From the NCBI GenBank assembly GCA_025642075.2, contig JAODUO010001212.1:1-64000 (forward strand): DNA of 64,000 nucleotides, read 5' to 3'. The stretch is from Ridgeia piscesae. Its lineage: Eukaryota; Annelida; Polychaeta; Sabellida; Siboglinidae. The notes under the pieces are model-generated. The model made no database searches, had not been told where the DNA came from, and saw only the letters and a list, made by a program, of their open reading frames with translations. The translations under genes were made by a program, and so were the position numbers. Shown here in pieces: positions 1 through 11,039 of this stretch; position 1 is the first letter of the stretch; every line of letters starts with the position of its first letter.

Positions 1-257
1 AGATAGTACGCTTGGTGAAGACGGAGGTAATGTGGGGGGATTTAGAAAGAAAGAGCTGTAAATACACCTGGATGGGAAGAAGATTAAGCGATATGTGGGT
101 TGACATTTCGCCAATCTCAAAAAGGGAAAACCTTTGGGGTGTGGCTTGGACGTTGGCGTGGGTGTTCAGTTAAAAAAGGTAAAGGTAACTTCTTATATAG
201 CGCAGTATCCATTCCTCAGAAAAATGTGTCAACTTATAAAGTATCACCCTGCAATCT

Positions 258-443
258 GTGCTGTGCGGCTCCATTTGGTACACAGGGAGTCTTACCTCAC
301 TACCAAACAAGGTGGAAACATTGAAAACAATGGCATATCCATTTATTTGGCACATTAAACCGAAAGCTTTGAAAATGGAATCACTATTAAACACATTTGC
401 TGACGGAGGTCTTAACATTGTAGATATTAGAACTAAAATATAA
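258..443 (+). pseudogene. Decayed LINE reverse-transcriptase C-terminal fragment (L1/Tx1-like)
   Basis: The 61-codon frame carries two short motifs typical of the region after the reverse transcriptase core in L1/Tx1-type non-LTR retrotransposons: PFIWHIKPKALK (FIW at 342-350) and GGLNIVDI (GGL at 405-413). They are preceded by SLPNKVETLK, which fits the family's 'LP...K.LK' stretch. The fragment ends at a stop codon right after the second motif, and no catalytic core is visible upstream, where short frames overlap in several phases. I read it as a broken, inactive remnant. The family call rests on motif recognition only. Confidence 0.45.
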
Positions 444-450
444 TCTCTAT

Positions 451-998
451 TTGTCAAACAAGTTCTGCAATTAATTAAAGAGCATAGAGCCAAGTAGACC
501 TTCTTAGCAGTGTATTGGCTGGGTATACACCTTAAAGAGTATGTAGTTCTGCTCCGCCTTTACCCACCTTAAATGTCATGGTACTGGTTCACGTCCGGGT
601 AATCTAGTCGGAGAGACAAGCCGTCAATCGATGCCTTTTCGAAGACTTTCAATGTTATTAGTAAGATCATTTCTTTCAAATTAAACTATTGCTTAGAACT
701 GTATCAGCTTAGAACATGTTAAAGGCGCTTCTTTCGAGTTTGACTTGCTCCGCGCAACATAATCGGCACATCCCATGATCGTTCGACAAACAGTCACACG
801 TGCGTGGACAGCCCGTCTCTGCCACGCCCCACGACCGTCGTCCGGTACAAAATTACGCAACATGTGCTTGAGCGCCAGCGACCGATGTCGCTTCGATCAG
901 CGCAGCAACTTGTCTCTTGTTTCGGCCGGCCGCATCTATTCACACTCATTCAACCGGATCGTGTTTACAAACACGCCGAACCCTGATATAACCATGTG

Positions 999-1000
<2 letters not shown>
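451..1000. other. Upstream stretch without a recognised gene
   Basis: Non-repetitive sequence with a moderately CpG-rich part at about 745-985. Short frames exist but show no domain or motif I recognise. It may continue the decayed repeat on its left. Confidence 0.4.

Positions 1001-1080
<80 letters not shown>
1001..1080. repeat. (AT)n microsatellite
   Basis: About 80 bp of uninterrupted AT dinucleotide. Open frames across it (YIYIYI-type proteins) are artefacts of the repeat. Confidence 0.98.
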
Positions 1081-1081
<1 letters not shown>

Positions 1082-1151
1082 GAATACACAGCGCGATGTA
1101 TACATATTGAACTTTTGCAGATACTTTATACACTCTGCAACTTGACGCATA

Positions 1152-1290
1152 TACAGTAGTCCTCTTCTTATACGGCCCCCTCGCCATCGGCCACCAGGAT
1201 TATACGGCCAAATTTTCATTGTAATAGCATTTTCTAATACAAACTACGTCTCACCAGCGGCCACCCGGCTAATGTGGCCAATGATCAGGG
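1152..1290. mobile_element. Possible pogo/Tigger-type transposon end
   Basis: A TA dinucleotide (1152-1153) is followed by CAGTAGTCCTC and then a stretch in which a 'tatacGGCC / cGGCCACC' motif recurs (about 1171, 1189, 1200, 1260, 1272). A TA-CAGT start with recurring GGCC/GGAC motifs resembles the termini of pogo/Tigger-type DNA transposons. I found no matching inverted end and no transposase, so this is one eroded terminus at best. Confidence 0.3.
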
Positions 1291-1988
1291 TTGGATGAAG
1301 AATCTTCCCCTTTTCAGCCAATCGACAGCAAAAACTGCAATCTTTAACCACAACTCAAAAACAAATTAAGAAGGCCTACCATACACATTCGTCGTTCTTG
1401 ATAAAAAAAAAACGTAGAACAAAAAGAGGACGCAGAAGCCCATGTTCAGCAGGCTGAACGTTACTGCCAACATCATTGAAAGAATGTTTGACGACTCGCT
1501 ACAGATGATGCACAACGACACGTTTTTGTTCGGCGCGAAACGTCTGTACTTGTTCCTTAAGTGATATGACAGAACAAAAAGTGATGACGCTCGTTATGTA
1601 TATGCACCGAAAGAAAACTCATGGCAGCTCGACGATTTGGACACGTGTGTTTAATATCAGAACTATTTCTACTGCTGGCCGCAGGCTGATTTAAATCCAG
1701 ACTATAATATGGACATAGGCCTAATATAAATACAATGTAGTGAAGTTACCCACGGACTGCAATAATAAAACGCACGGCGCTTTGTTGAGAACAATTATTG
1801 TCATTGGAAATAAAATTACATTTCTCCTCTGCGACATATAAAACAATATTAAATTTGTGGTTACAAATGACTGGCATTGTGACTTAATATGGCGGCACTG
1901 GCTATACAACATTTATGTTACCCTCGATTAACCAGGCTACGTGAGGTAGCAGCACTTTTCAGCCCCTCAACCCCTCAGATTAGGGTAC
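1291..1988. other. Upstream stretch without a recognised gene
   Basis: Mixed-composition sequence with no supported coding region. At 1925-1965 it holds 'attaaccaggctacgtgagg' and flanking bases that recur in diverged form at 5330-5366 inside the foldback element, so part of it is repeat-derived. Confidence 0.4.
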
Positions 1989-2120
1989 AGACGCTGATTG
2001 GTTCTCAGGCCGAATTAGAAATAAATTAAGTAAGGATACATTTTATCAGACAATGCTGTATTATAAAAAGTATTCAAAATTTTACTTGTATTAACACAAA
2101 AATAAATACTAATTTATATA

Positions 2121-3000
2121 GACCTTGAATTACAGCATGTAGAAAGCATTGTAATTGAAACAACGGTTTGTGGCCGCAAATGGGCGATTGTCTGCGTCTA
2201 TCGGCCACCTTCGATGCCTAATGCTAGTTTTATTGACGATTTTACTACGTGTATTGATAAAGTTCATGTTCATTTCGACAATATAATTGTCATTGGAGAT
2301 TTGAACTATGACCTGGTGAAACCTGACAAATCCCAACCTTTGCATACAGTATGTGACATTTTTGATTTTACAAATCTTATCAAAACTCCAACATGTTTCA
2401 TGAAAGACGCACCCCCTTCAATGTTGGATGTTATCCTAACAAATAGACCGTCCCTTCTGTTTAACATCACAAATTCCACATGCGGCATTAGTGATCGGCA
2501 CAATATGATTTCCTGTGTTATTAAAGGTGCGGCTCCTCCACGAAACAAACGAAAAATTAAGTGTCGCTCATATAAACATTTCGATGAGAGGGTCTTCAGT
2601 GAGGCAGTGTGTGTCAGTCATCCCTTTTGATGTTGCTTATGTTTTTGATGACGTGGATGACATCTACTGGGCTCATGAAGTTCTCCTCACCGATGTTTTA
2701 AATGACCATGCCCCGATCAAAGAGAAAACTGTAAAAACCAAGCAAACCCCATTTATGAACTCCAAACTTCGAAAAGCAGTCTTTAAAAAGTCAATGTTTT
2801 TCAACAAATACAAAACATGGCGTACTCCAGCCAACTGGGAAGCTTACCGTATGCAAAGAAATCTCTGTACAAAACTAAAACGACAGTCAATAAGACATTA
2901 TTTTTCCGAGAGGTGTGCCGGTGGACCCAAGTCTAAAGACTTCTGGCCCACCGTAAAACCATTTTTGTCAAACAAAGGGCTTTTAAATAAGACCCTGTAA
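2121..3000 (+). pseudogene. LINE endonuclease C-terminal half and linker, frameshifted
   Basis: From 2121 the frame reads through IVCVYRPPS (about 2181-2207) and IGDLNYD (about 2295), motifs of exonuclease/endonuclease/phosphatase-type LINE endonucleases. The usual terminal Ser-Asp-His is represented by SDRHNMI, in which the His is displaced by Arg. This frame stops at 2630 and the sequence continues in another phase (FDVAYVFDDVDDIYW, then NDHAPIKEKTVK and a basic linker) to 3000. The N-terminal half of the domain is missing. The protein would have nicked target DNA to start reverse transcription; this copy cannot encode an intact enzyme. Confidence 0.8.
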
Positions 3001-4722
3001 TAATACTCTCAGAAAACGATAATATTATATCAAACCAAATCTCTGTTGCGAGTACCCTGAACGAGTTCTTTGTAAATGCCGCCCAAGACATATCATCTGT
3101 ACCTATCCCGGATGACATATTAAACCACCCCAGCACCCAAACAAAATAACAGACCACATCCCTGCTCCTACTGCTTTTGATTTTAGTCCCGTCACCTCTG
3201 AGATCATAAATACATTCATCACTAAATCAAAGCTCAAAAAAAGCCACTGGGGTCGATGGCATCCCTGCAAAAATCATAAAATCTTGTAGTAAAACAATTT
3301 CGGAACCACTTGCAAAATTAATAAACCTCTCATTTGCGACCTCAGCCTTCCCAAACAGACTTAAAGAAGCGCAAGTCATCCCGGTGTATAAAAAAAAACA
3401 GATCCTTTAGACAAGCAAAATTACAGACCGATTAGCATTCTCCCGTTCATCTCTAAGCTATTTGAAAAGGCCATCAACTCCCAATTAAGCACTCACTTTG
3501 AGAATATGTTCAACCCTTTCCTCGGTGCTTTCAGGCCGGGCATGGGGTGTCAGTCCACTCTATTGAGACTAGTAGAGGATTGGCGCAAGGCACTTGACAG
3601 CCATAAGTATGTCGCAGCTATTCTCATGGACTTGACAAAGGCCTTTGATTGCCTCCCTCACAGCCTGCTCTTAGGTAAACTCAGTGCTTATGGCCTTTCT
3701 GATAAATCATGCAGTTTAGTTAGTAATTATCTCAGCAACAGGAAACAGCGAGTGAAATTAGGACCTCACTACAGTGAGTGGGCTGACATCGTCAGAGGTG
3801 TACCCCAAGGCTCTATTCTTGGCCCTCTTCTTTTCAATGTTTTTATTAATGATATTTTTCACTTTTTGGATAAGTCCTCTCTCTACAATTATGCTGATGA
3901 TAACACCCTGTCTTATGCTCACTCAAATTCTGACACTCTCATTCACACCTTGCAACAAGATTGTACTTCTACATTACAATGGTTCAATATCAACCAGATG
4001 AAGGCTAACCCATCCAAATTCCAAGCAATTAGCTTCGGCAAGAGGGGAACAAGGGACATAACAAATTTTACTTTTGAAAACACTACCATTCACTGTGAAA
4101 ACTCTGTTGTCCTTCTCGGCATTGAGATTGATCATTCGTTAACTTTTAACACACATATCGCTAACATCTGCAAAAAGGCAGCTAGACAGTTAGCGGTCTT
4201 AAAACGTCTCGGTCATCTCCTTACTCGACAAGGGAAACTTGCAATTTTCAAATCATTCATAACATCAAACTTCAACTACTGTCCTTTGATCTGGCATTTT
4301 TGTAGCCAATCTAGCACCAAAAACTTGAAAAAATTCAGGAGAGAGCACTTCGATTTATTTACAATGATTATTCATCCACGCATCATGACCTTTTAAAGAC
4401 CGCTAACACCGAACACCTCCACGTTAAAAGGATAAAAGAAATGGCATGCGAAGTATTCAAAATTGTAAATAATATTGCTCCAACTTTTATTCAAAATCTC
4501 ATCATGCTAAAATGTTCCCAGTATTCCATGCGAAAGGATAACACTGCAGTTGTCCCTAAGGCAAACACGTCTAAATATGGACTTAAATCATTTGTTCATG
4601 ATGGGCCCCGGATCTGGAACAGCCTGCCAAATGAAATGCGAAAAATAGTAAACTACGGCGAGTTTCGCAGACTGATCCGGAATTGGGATGGCCCATCATG
4701 CAATTGTTCTATATGCAGGTAA
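3001..4722 (+). pseudogene. LINE reverse transcriptase with C-terminal CxC motif, frameshifted
   Basis: In order: KATGVDGIPAKI (about 3236-3275), PFISKLFEKAIN (about 3445), FRPGMGCQSTL (about 3530), LMDLTKAFDCLPH (about 3625), GVPQGSILGPLLF (about 3797) and the catalytic YADD (3890-3901). A separate frame from 4441 encodes the conserved tail with GPRIWNSLPNEMR and a final CNCSIC (ending 4722). The phase changes near 3130, 3240, 3400 (after an A-run) and 4390, so at least four indels separate the pieces. The polymerase core itself (3506-4396) is open and keeps its aspartates, which suggests moderate age. Family-level identity is clear; the exact clade is inferred. Confidence 0.85.
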
Positions 4723-5861
4723 ACAGCTAACAGCTAACATGTTTGTCGCTATGCCAATATTATGAAAAAATTATAGCTTTCATTGTATACATGCAATATG
4801 GATATGTGTAAAATATTGTAAAGCCTTAATTTAGTCTATTTATTTTAATGTTTTAAAGTATTTTTTATTTAATAAGTTTAGTCAAATAATCACAGAATGT
4901 TTTAATGTCTTAAATTATTTAAATTAGTTTTATATATACATATCATATATTCTCTACATTTTAACTTATACGTATGCTAATGTCTTAAATTATATATTAT
5001 TTTACTGTATTTTAACTAATATACTTTGCATGTTTTATGTACCATTTTCAATCGCTATGATTGCCCAAAGTGAAAAAACAAAACAAAAAACATATTATTA
5101 TACATGCATGTATTATTTATTTTGTACTCATTACGTGTTTTATGTTTTATTGCTGTCATTTTAAATACTCTGTATGTTTTTTATGTTTTATGTCTCGTTG
5201 CTTTACACTTGTTTGTCGGGAAATAGCTCAGATGAGCTAATGTTATCAATTCACATGTAAACCGACGTTAAATAAAGCTTCTTGTATCTTGTATCTTGTA
5301 TAGTTGTTTATGAAATAGGAATTACAGCAGGATTAACCAGTATCCGTGAGGTGGCAGCATTGTTTAGCCCCACACGCATAACATTCAAAGGCCGGTAAAT
5401 CCACCAGGCAGTCTTTTCGGCGAAGTTACGCAGCCGAGCGACAGTCGGTTAAACGAGACTACATTTCTTTGGGAATGCGGTGAAAGGACAACGAACTATC
5501 CACACATCGACTACTACACCTCACAACAACACTCGGCACCACCATAATTGTATATTCGTACTATTTTAAAGCGTAAACACAACGAACATGGCCCCAACAT
5601 GTCACGATTTGTCAACCAGTCGCAGCAGACGATCACGTGACGCGGCGTGTGACATTTCTGTGAAACGTCCTGTGTGAACCTGGGTAATCGATGTGTAATC
5701 CTGCCATAATTCCTGCTTTATGAATAACTGCAATTTTGTATTTATGTTTGTGTGAATATCGGTTTAATTTTGAATTGTTTTTATGATATAGTATTATCTG
5801 ATAAATGGTATCCTTATTTAATTTGTTATTTCAAATTCGGCCTGATTGCCAATCAGCGTCT

Positions 5862-6066
5862 CGAGTTTCACGAGTCTGCTCCATAATAGTACTTAGTTGC
5901 GCCATAATTTTAGTAGGCGTAATTTTACGCTAGTTGAAATATTGGTGAACGAAATATTTTACGGTGTGCTGCCGAAGTTCGTTGATGTTCCCGACACGCC
6001 CCCGACACTGGATATCCTTTTCACTCACCATAGATTGGCATTTTGATATACGAACGGCAAAGGCGG
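5862..6066. other. Spacer between two mobile elements
   Basis: About 205 bp between the foldback element and the MITE. No coding or regulatory feature is supported. Confidence 0.4.
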
Positions 6067-6428
6067 TGTGGTGGTCCCAGATTCGACCAGTCCATGATTC
6101 GTACGAATCTGGGACCGCGACGGTAGCAGTCCCAGATTCGTACCGAGCCAGGATTCGCCTTTGTTACTAACGTAGTTTCCGTTAGTAATACATCAAGTAT
6201 TGAAATAATATTGTTATCACGCACATCTTAAATAAAAATGGATTATATAACTTATGTGATAATTTTCACTCATTCGAACGTGTGTTATTTAGTCGAATAT
6301 CGGCCCGGGCATGACGTATGCCGTTGCCACTACGTCAGAGCGCGTCAGAACAGATAAAAGCGATCATTGCGCATGCGCGATATGCATTTTAGACGAATCC
6401 TGGACTGGTCGAATCTGGGACCACCACA
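6067..6428. mobile_element. 362-bp MITE-like element with GCGG target duplication
   Basis: The ends are inverted repeats of about 35 bp: the left starts TGTGGTGGTCCCAGATTCGA and the right ends with its reverse complement, with few differences over the longer arm. GCGG flanks both ends directly (6063-6066 and 6429-6432), as expected of a 4-bp target-site duplication. Inside the left half a second perfect inverted repeat occurs (GTACGAATCTGGGAC at 6101-6115, complement at 6129-6143). No coding capacity. Short length, terminal inverted repeats and duplication support a MITE. The parent transposase family is not identified. Confidence 0.75.
6368..6379. promoter_or_regulatory. NRF1-type palindromic site inside the MITE
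   Basis: TGCGCATGCGCG matches the well-known NRF1 consensus (YGCGCAYGCGCR). It lies about 590 bp upstream of the laminin start codon. A CRE-like TGACGTA is at about 6313. Binding is inferred from the motif only. Confidence 0.35.
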
Positions 6429-6432
6429 GCGG

Positions 6433-6967
6433 CAGCTAAGGAAAAAAGGGTATCCAGAGACAGCACAAATACAGGGATTCCCCACCGCGACCTAATTATA
6501 GATAAATTCTACGTCTATTTAGTTACGCGAATGCTAAATTGGTCTCATGAAACCGGACATAAGCTACATCGATTAGTACGTGGCTGTTGGCTACAACCGG
6601 TGACGGTGTGGTTGCGCGTAAATTTACGCGGCTTTTTGAAACCGCCCGCTGATGGCTACATCGGCAGCCCATACCACTATCAGGCTGATGCGAGGGGCTC
6701 AAAGGTGCTGCCACTCCACGGAGTATATGTAATCTGGGCTGTTTACGCGGTGTATCTCTTCCCGAATTCGGGAACCCGGTGAGCCCTCTGGCGAACACAT
6801 TTTAATTACCACCAGATGGCGACACTGCTGCTGCCGTGCGAATGACTCGGCAGACGACAGGCCGCCAAATTTGTTCTTCGCCGATAGCCCGGTGGTTGAT
6901 GTCGAAGACGCGCCGTGCGCGATAAGGAAGCCCCGAAACTCGGTGGCAAGCCAGGAGAGGTGTAAGA
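6433..6967 (+). promoter_or_regulatory. Probable promoter and 5'UTR of the laminin alpha gene
   Basis: This CpG-rich stretch lies directly upstream of the signal-peptide exon and contrasts with the AT-rich sequence on either side. In the frame of the laminin start there is a stop codon at 6923-6925 and no ATG between it and 6968, which supports 6968 as the start. I see no convincing TATA box. An upstream 5'UTR exon cannot be excluded. The transcription start is not visible from sequence. Confidence 0.5.
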
Positions 6968-7046
6968 ATGCTCCGGCATGGAACGCTCGTCGTGTGGATA
7001 ATGACATTATTGTTAGTCAACTTGTCGATCGTTGACGCTGTGAATG
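6968..7046 (+). CDS. LAMA1/LAMA2-like: Laminin alpha (alpha-1/2 class), coding exon 1: signal peptide
   Basis: The exon encodes 26 residues plus the first base of codon 27. The peptide has a short basic start (MLRHG), a hydrophobic core (TLVVWIMTLLLVNLSIV) and a small-residue site ending VDA, which fits a secretory signal peptide cleaved near residue 24. It ends at a strong donor (G|GTGAGT, 7047-7052). The leftover G joins the AT of exon 2 to make GAT (Asp), so phase is kept exactly. An in-frame stop lies 45 bp upstream and this is the first ATG after it. Laminin alpha chains are secreted and assemble with beta and gamma chains in basement membranes. Assignment of this exon rests on exact phase fit and signal-peptide character, so it is somewhat less certain than the LN-domain exons. 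Confidence 0.85.
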
Positions 7047-7052
7047 GTGAGT

Positions 7053-8980
7053 TTACGTTTACGCTGATTTGTGTTTTTCATCTACGGTCGACAAGCGTAA
7101 AACAAACGGGTCAAGAGCGGCGTTCGTTATTTGTTTGCGCCAGGTGAGGAGTCTGTCAGCGTTATGTTGATGGAACTCGCGTCTGCTTCATTTGTACCCA
7201 ATCGATTGCCAGTCCTTTTCATGTTACGTAAGCCTTACTCATGTGCCTCGCTTCAAATGAAGTCTGACTGGATGTGAGACGACCCTCCCTACCTGTGAGA
7301 GTTGTAACAGCTTCGGCTCTTTAGTTCCGCATCAGTGATTTCGCGCCTGTCGAGACGCGGGCCTCGAGCCAGTTGTGGTAATCAAGCTCAAGCAATTTGT
7401 GGTGTACTCTGCCACACTCAAACTATTAGCGCCTACTCGAGGTAATTAGAGGACCATCAAATTGGGTGTTAACCGTGACAGAACTGGAATAAACTCGGAG
7501 GGTGCCGTGTCTGATTGTGGAGTGAGATTGCAATCGCCAGTGCTATGAATAAAACTTGTACATCCAGACCAGTGGTAGACATCATTTTGTAGGTAAAACT
7601 TAACAGGTGCTATATAGGCATGCCACCATGTATGCCATAGCATCAGTTTGAATACAATTTATTTTAAAACGGAACTCATTGAGCAAATAATAATAATAAA
7701 CTAATAATTTAATTACACACCTTTGGTGCATTGTGCTGTTTCGTTCTATGAAACGTATTAAGAAAAATTAACTATCTGATAGAATAAGTGGAATTTTTTG
7801 TTATGTTTGTGCTCAATTTATAACAGTTCCCAGTACACTGTATGTATGGATTCATAGTTTTAAAAATGGCTCACGCATTAGCCGAGTCGTATAGCATCGG
7901 AGGCATTCTGCGTAGGAGTAGAAGCAGGTATGTGGGGAAACAGATCATCCCTGTAAAAAATCTTTGCTTTTCCTTACAGAAGATATGATTACTTAGCTTG
8001 TAGCAGGTTCAGCAGTGAATGATGTTGTAGACATTCGACCTATGCAACTTCCTTGGCTGGGAAAACTGTCACACAGTAAACCACTAATGCGGTGTTGTAG
8101 ATGAATGATGCAGAAAGTTGTTGTGCATAATAATTTAACAACATTTTTCAAAAGATTAACTTCACCAGCTCTTAATTTGATGCTTACAGTTCAGCTTGTC
8201 ACATAATCTTGTGCATCAGTGCAATGATAGGCACTGCATTAAAATAGACTGGGAATGTTAAAACACAAGGTGTCAATGACAGTGTTTGACCTGGTACGAG
8301 TTGTGGGGTTGCGAGTATACAGTGTATGCGATCCTGTTTAACACCTTAGTTCACATAGTATCAGCTGTTAGATCAAACTCTGGTATCTTTGTTCAGAAAC
8401 CAATGACCTTGTTCACATTTCCCTGGGTGCCAGGCTTTGTCTCTGATCAGTCAAAGGTTATCTACATGGTCACAGATCCCTAACTACTGATAGTGATCCA
8501 GCAGCCTCCCACAAGAATGTTGTTTCTTCCAAATCTCCACTTCTTGTAAAGTTCCATGCATCTTGGGTGGAAAACAGCATGGTTTGGGGTTAAAATGTAC
8601 ATCTTAAATGCATTATTTTTTACAGAGTCTGTGTTGTTATACTTAAAGTTGTGTTTAGTTTTATACTGTATTTTAATAATAAAAAAATTATGCTTAAATC
8701 CATAATAAATGTTTTATGGGAATGTCTTCATATTACCTGTAGTCAGTGTCACTATGGTGCTTGAACCATCTGGGAAGCTTTGGGAATCGGCAGACAATTT
8801 TGTTAAATGTTAAATCTGATATATATATATATATACAAACCAACAAACAGTGCTTTTGAAAGTAATTAATGCTTTCCATTACTCATTAAATATGATGTTG
8901 TTTTTTGATAGATGCAAATAAAATAAAGTATTTGTAGCAGTAATATATTGGAACTGGGAAAGTAATTATTTCTTAATAAT
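7053..8980. other. Intron 1, first part: no recognised feature
   Basis: Intronic sequence, CpG-bearing for the first 350 bp and AT-rich after that, with a small (AT)n run at 8819-8836. No exon-like or element-like signal was supported. Confidence 0.5.
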
Positions 8981-9451
8981 ATACGTACGTACGTATGTAA
9001 CTACATACATACATACATACATACATACATACATACATACATACATACATACATACATACATACATACATACATACATACATACATACATACATACATAC
9101 ATACATACATACATACATACATACATACATACATACATACATACATACATACATACATACATACACATACATACATACATACATACATACATACATACAT
9201 ACATACATACATCATACATACATACATACATACATACATACATACATACATACATACATACATACATACATACATACATACATACATACATACATACATA
9301 CATACATACATACATACATACATACATACATACATACATACATACATACATACATACATACATACATACATACATACATACATACATACATACATACATA
9401 CATACATACATACATACATACATACATACATACATACATACATACATACAT
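8981..9451. repeat. (ACAT)n microsatellite, about 470 bp
   Basis: A tetranucleotide array with an imperfect start (gtacgtacgtatg) and two interruptions (near 9165 and 9211). Long CMYV-type open frames on the - strand are artefacts. Confidence 0.98.
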
Positions 9452-9725
9452 GCAAAACAATTTGTTCTACATGTCTTTTTCAGTTAGTAACCACATAAAC
9501 AACCTCAGTGTTCACCTTTCGTGGTGGTGTCTTATGACAGCAGTGACTGAAGACATTTTATCAGTACAATCACACAAGAAGAGCCATGCTTGTAATCTAT
9601 CAGCTGATGCCTATCTTAGATTCTAAACCTGTTATTACTGACTTTGGAATCTGCAAATTGTTTTCATAGTTCTAGTTCAACCTTGTTAGCATTATGATGG
9701 CTTTATAGAATGGATTGTGCCAGTA

Positions 9726-9822
9726 GGGGGGTGGGGGTGGCTATGGGGTGGGTGGGGGTGGGGTGTTAAGTAGATTGGGGGTGGGGTGTTAAGTAGATTG
9801 GGGGTGGGGTGTTAAGTAGATT
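9726..9822 (+). repeat. G-rich tract with three 23-bp repeats
   Basis: Dense G-runs (9726-9765) lead into three perfect tandem copies of a 23-bp unit (9754-9776, 9777-9799, 9800-9822), each with GGGGGTGGGG followed by TGTTAAGTAGATT. The G-runs could form a G-quadruplex on the + strand. Confidence 0.9.
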
Positions 9823-11039
9823 AACCAGAAGGTAGACACCAGAAAAAGCCCTGTGTCCTCTGGCAGTAGTTGTCAGAAGATAGTGCTGCTTATTGTATGT
9901 TGATGGACAGTAACATGAGAGAGGAAAGAAACAGCAATCTGGATTACTTTTTAGTGTCATTCATTCTGCCCTTATCAGCAAATGTCTTACAGGGTGAACA
10001 AACCAAAAGAATGTTGTTATTGATTATTTTTGATTAACTCTTGTTGGCGGCTGATTTTGTACAGGCCATGATTTCCCTCCGGGTGCTTTTGGCAGCATTC
10101 TGTGTCATCTTTAGATCAATGTCCTACAGATAATAGTTAATGCCAGTGGCTGGATAACATTGGTAATTGGCTAGTGCCTTTAATCTGATCTATCAGCTTG
10201 ATAACTTTCACAACTGGGAGTTCTGATCTGACTTGAAAAGACAGAAACAATTTTACATGGCTGTGGCCGTTATCTTAATCAGGAACATCATGTCCATACT
10301 GATTTAATGAAGATCTGTACATAGGATTATACAGTCTAGATTCAAGGAAGCGTACATGTGTAGTTGTGTACACCATGCTTTCTTATGCATGTACACAAAT
10401 AAACTACACATGTGTGAATAAAAGGTGACAGGCCCAAGGTGATAAATCACAGCTACTGGCTACTGGTAGTGATACTTTCAGGAAGGATGTGTAGGTGTTA
10501 TGCTGCACTTGAAAGGAAATTGGTAACAGCCACACTTGTATAAATGATGCGGGCCTTTTAGTTTTAAGTAAATGAAATGTCATAAACAGAAGTTTGTAAT
10601 TAAGCACTATACTTATAGAGATATTACTTTTGGTGCAATATTTCACTACTAGTGTTACACAGTAGTTTGAAGATTTGCTTTCATACAATACTAGTAATTA
10701 CAATCCTGACTGAGCACTTAGAAAGGAAGCAAATAACAGGTGTTTAAAATGTAATACACCCTACAGGTAGTCCAACAGAGATCATTATGTCAGCATGTAG
10801 TGTATCATTTTAAACATTAACCTGAAGGACTGTTGATACCCCAACCAAACACCTTTTTGTATAATGAGTATTGATCTTTGCATTTTTTATACAATGTACA
10901 GTGTATTTTCTTCATTTGATAATGTTTTGTGTGTGTGTTGTTTAGTACCTTCATAATTAAAGTGTTGTTGCATTTTCTTCTACATTCTCACTTAGTGTTG
11001 TCTTTGCAAAGTACCAGCCTAAAGATTTTGTCTAACTGC
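9823..11039. other. Intron 1: no recognised feature
   Basis: AT-rich single-copy-looking sequence. No coding, RNA or mobile-element signal was supported. Confidence 0.5.

Larger units (their letters stand above)
2112..5301 (+). mobile_element. 5'-truncated non-LTR retrotransposon (Jockey/CR1-like)
   Basis: A LINE copy lacking ORF1 and the front of its endonuclease. It begins within the apurinic-type endonuclease, runs through reverse transcriptase and the C-terminal zinc-knuckle-like end, then a roughly 550-bp AT-rich 3'UTR with AATAAA at 5271-5276 and three perfect copies of CTTGTAT (5281-5301). A short 3' microsatellite in place of poly(A) is seen in CR1/L2-like LINEs, and the coding motifs fit the Jockey/CR1 group. 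The reading frame changes phase several times, so this copy is dead. It sits inside the left arm of the foldback element. No target-site duplication was resolved because the 5' edge is ambiguous. Confidence 0.85.
1989..5861. mobile_element. Foldback DNA element with long inverted arms, split by a LINE
   Basis: The left arm (1989-2118) begins AGACGCTGATTGG and matches the reverse complement of 5740-5861, which ends CCAATCAGCGTCT, over about 125 bp with scattered differences and small indels. The same pairing resumes after the LINE: 5303-5334 (gaattacagcaggatta) pairs with 5691-5727 (taatcctgccataattc). Removing the LINE therefore restores one continuous arm of about 160 bp facing the right arm, with a spacer of about 355 bp. 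The spacer has no recognisable transposase, so the element is non-autonomous. I found no clear target-site duplication at 1988/5862. The superfamily is unknown. Confidence 0.65.

Noticed and set aside
8966..9460. CMYV-repeat frames on the - strand
   Set aside because: Translation of the ACAT microsatellite.
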